Part shown: positions 7,201-7,362 of the stretch, piece by piece
Position numbering within the stretch: the first letter of the stretch is position 1
Layout of the letters: the number at the start of each line of letters is the position of its first letter
Origin: Desulfobulbaceae bacterium
Lineage (GTDB): Bacteria > Desulfobacterota > Desulfobulbia > Desulfobulbales > Desulfurivibrionaceae
Assembly (NCBI GenBank): GCA_003517965.1
Contig: DOZO01000023.1
Location: forward strand, 1 to 7,362
DNA length: 7,362 nt
Direction of reading: 5' to 3'
The notes under the pieces: generated by a model
Database searches by the model: none
What the model saw: the letters and a program-made list of their open reading frames with translations, nothing else
What the model was told of the DNA's origin: nothing
Translations under genes and position numbers: made by a program

Positions 7201-7258
7201 GGTGGCTTACGGTAGCAATAATAAAGGGTTCTGTCGTGCGGCAAAAAAAGGTTGATTG

Positions 7259-7312
7259 GTAACTTCCAGCGCAAAGCAGGAAAGTTATGAAAAGTACGAA
7301 ATGTAACTATCC
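7259..7312 (+). promoter_or_regulatory. A-B-A' element with mutually exclusive hairpins over an RBS and ATG
   Basis: Segment A (GTAACTTCC, 7259-7267) pairs with B (GGAAAGTTAT, 7279-7288) over nine base pairs, including one G-U and one bulged A, around the loop AGCGCAAAGCA. Segment A' (GTAACTATCC, 7303-7312) pairs with the same B over nine pairs with one A-A mismatch, around a 14-base A-rich loop. A and A' are near copies (GTAACT-TCCAGC and GTAACTATCCAGC). B contains most of the Shine-Dalgarno AGGA (7278-7281) and the first two bases of ATG 7287. The arrangement is that of an RNA switch, but no ligand class is recognised. Confidence 0.4.
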
Positions 7313-7362
7313 AGCAGTGCTACAGATGCGCGGAAGAGGTCGGCGAAGTGTGCTGTTGCACA
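7287..7362 (+). CDS. Possible start of an unrecognised short ORF, 3' truncated by the window
   Basis: ATG 7287 has AGGA (7278-7281) five bases upstream and stays open for the 25 codons to the window edge, reading MKSTKCNYPAVLQ then a basic MRGRGRRSVLLH. I do not recognise the product; it is not ribosomal protein L21. A 25-codon open stretch is weak evidence by itself. The good RBS spacing favours translation, while the overlapping hairpins could equally mean that this is non-coding RNA. If real, it would be the first gene downstream of the promoter at 7123 and could be a leader peptide or a normal gene. Confidence 0.3.
   Translation, partial: MKSTKCNYPAVLQMRGRGRRSVLLH

Larger units (their letters stand above)
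7055..7362 (+). other. Structured non-coding tail after rng, no confident gene
   Basis: These 308 bp contain no recognised protein. They hold, in order: a 10-bp dyad (7099-7122), a promoter with a perfect -35 box (7123-7150), a weak terminator-like hairpin with T8 (7166-7200), an A7 run (7243-7249), and an element with two alternative hairpins (7259-7312). A possible short reading frame starts at 7287. In many bacteria rng is followed by rplU-rpmA-obg, but nothing here resembles the L21 start (MYAVIxTGGKQY), so rplU is absent or lies beyond the window. The region may be a leader RNA, a small RNA locus or the start of an inserted element. Confidence 0.5.

Noticed and set aside
7268..7278. GCGCAAAGC resembling the conserved core of the cyclic di-GMP-I riboswitch
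   Set aside because: The other conserved parts (a GGGCAAACC-like segment before it, the tetraloop receptor and the closing helix after it) are not present in the right order.
7285..7362. Minus-strand open frame entering from the right edge and ending at TAA 7287-7285
   Set aside because: It is only 25 codons, has no recognisable C-terminal motif, and competes with the plus-strand frame that has a proper RBS.
1..7362. tRNA, CRISPR array, insertion sequence or attachment site
   Set aside because: I saw no cloverleaf, no regularly spaced repeats, no transposase frame and no flanking duplications within the window.

Overview
The window looks like an ordinary bacterial chromosomal segment read entirely on the + strand. 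The gene set and order suggest an anaerobic Desulfobacterota (former Deltaproteobacteria) genome: a TPR lipoprotein, a LolB/DUF4292-like lipoprotein, a fused TIGR03960-TIGR03936 radical SAM protein, and an RNase E/G. This taxonomic reading is an inference from protein style and synteny; no marker gene in the window settles it. Base composition is moderate and even across the genes. I see no IS element, CRISPR array or tRNA. The protein-coding part is housekeeping or conserved accessory material, not an island.

Layout: 1-138 is the C-terminal end of a gene resembling a nucleoside monophosphate kinase, probably dTMP kinase. A 165-bp gap follows. From 304 comes a TPR-repeat outer-membrane lipoprotein resembling LbcA of Pseudomonas. 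It overlaps by 4 bp (ATGA) a second lipoprotein of the LolA/LolB superfamily. After 35 bp comes the 853-residue radical SAM fusion protein, and after a further 30 bp an RNase G/E family endonuclease with a complete active site. The four genes have short spacings and one direction, so they are probably one operon. The first two act at the cell envelope; the last two form a gene pair linked in many bacteria to RNA and ribosome metabolism.

The last 308 bp (7055-7362) hold no confidently coding gene but are rich in structure. There is a perfect 10-bp dyad abutting a consensus TTGACA -35 box, a weak terminator-like hairpin with a T8 run, and an A-B-A' arrangement. In the last of these, one segment holding a Shine-Dalgarno sequence and an ATG can pair with either an upstream or a downstream complementary segment. 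A short reading frame with a good ribosome binding site begins at 7287 and runs off the window. This tail, and the biochemically uncharacterised radical SAM protein next to RNase G, are the parts most worth a second look. I found no clear evidence of a wholly new multi-gene system.
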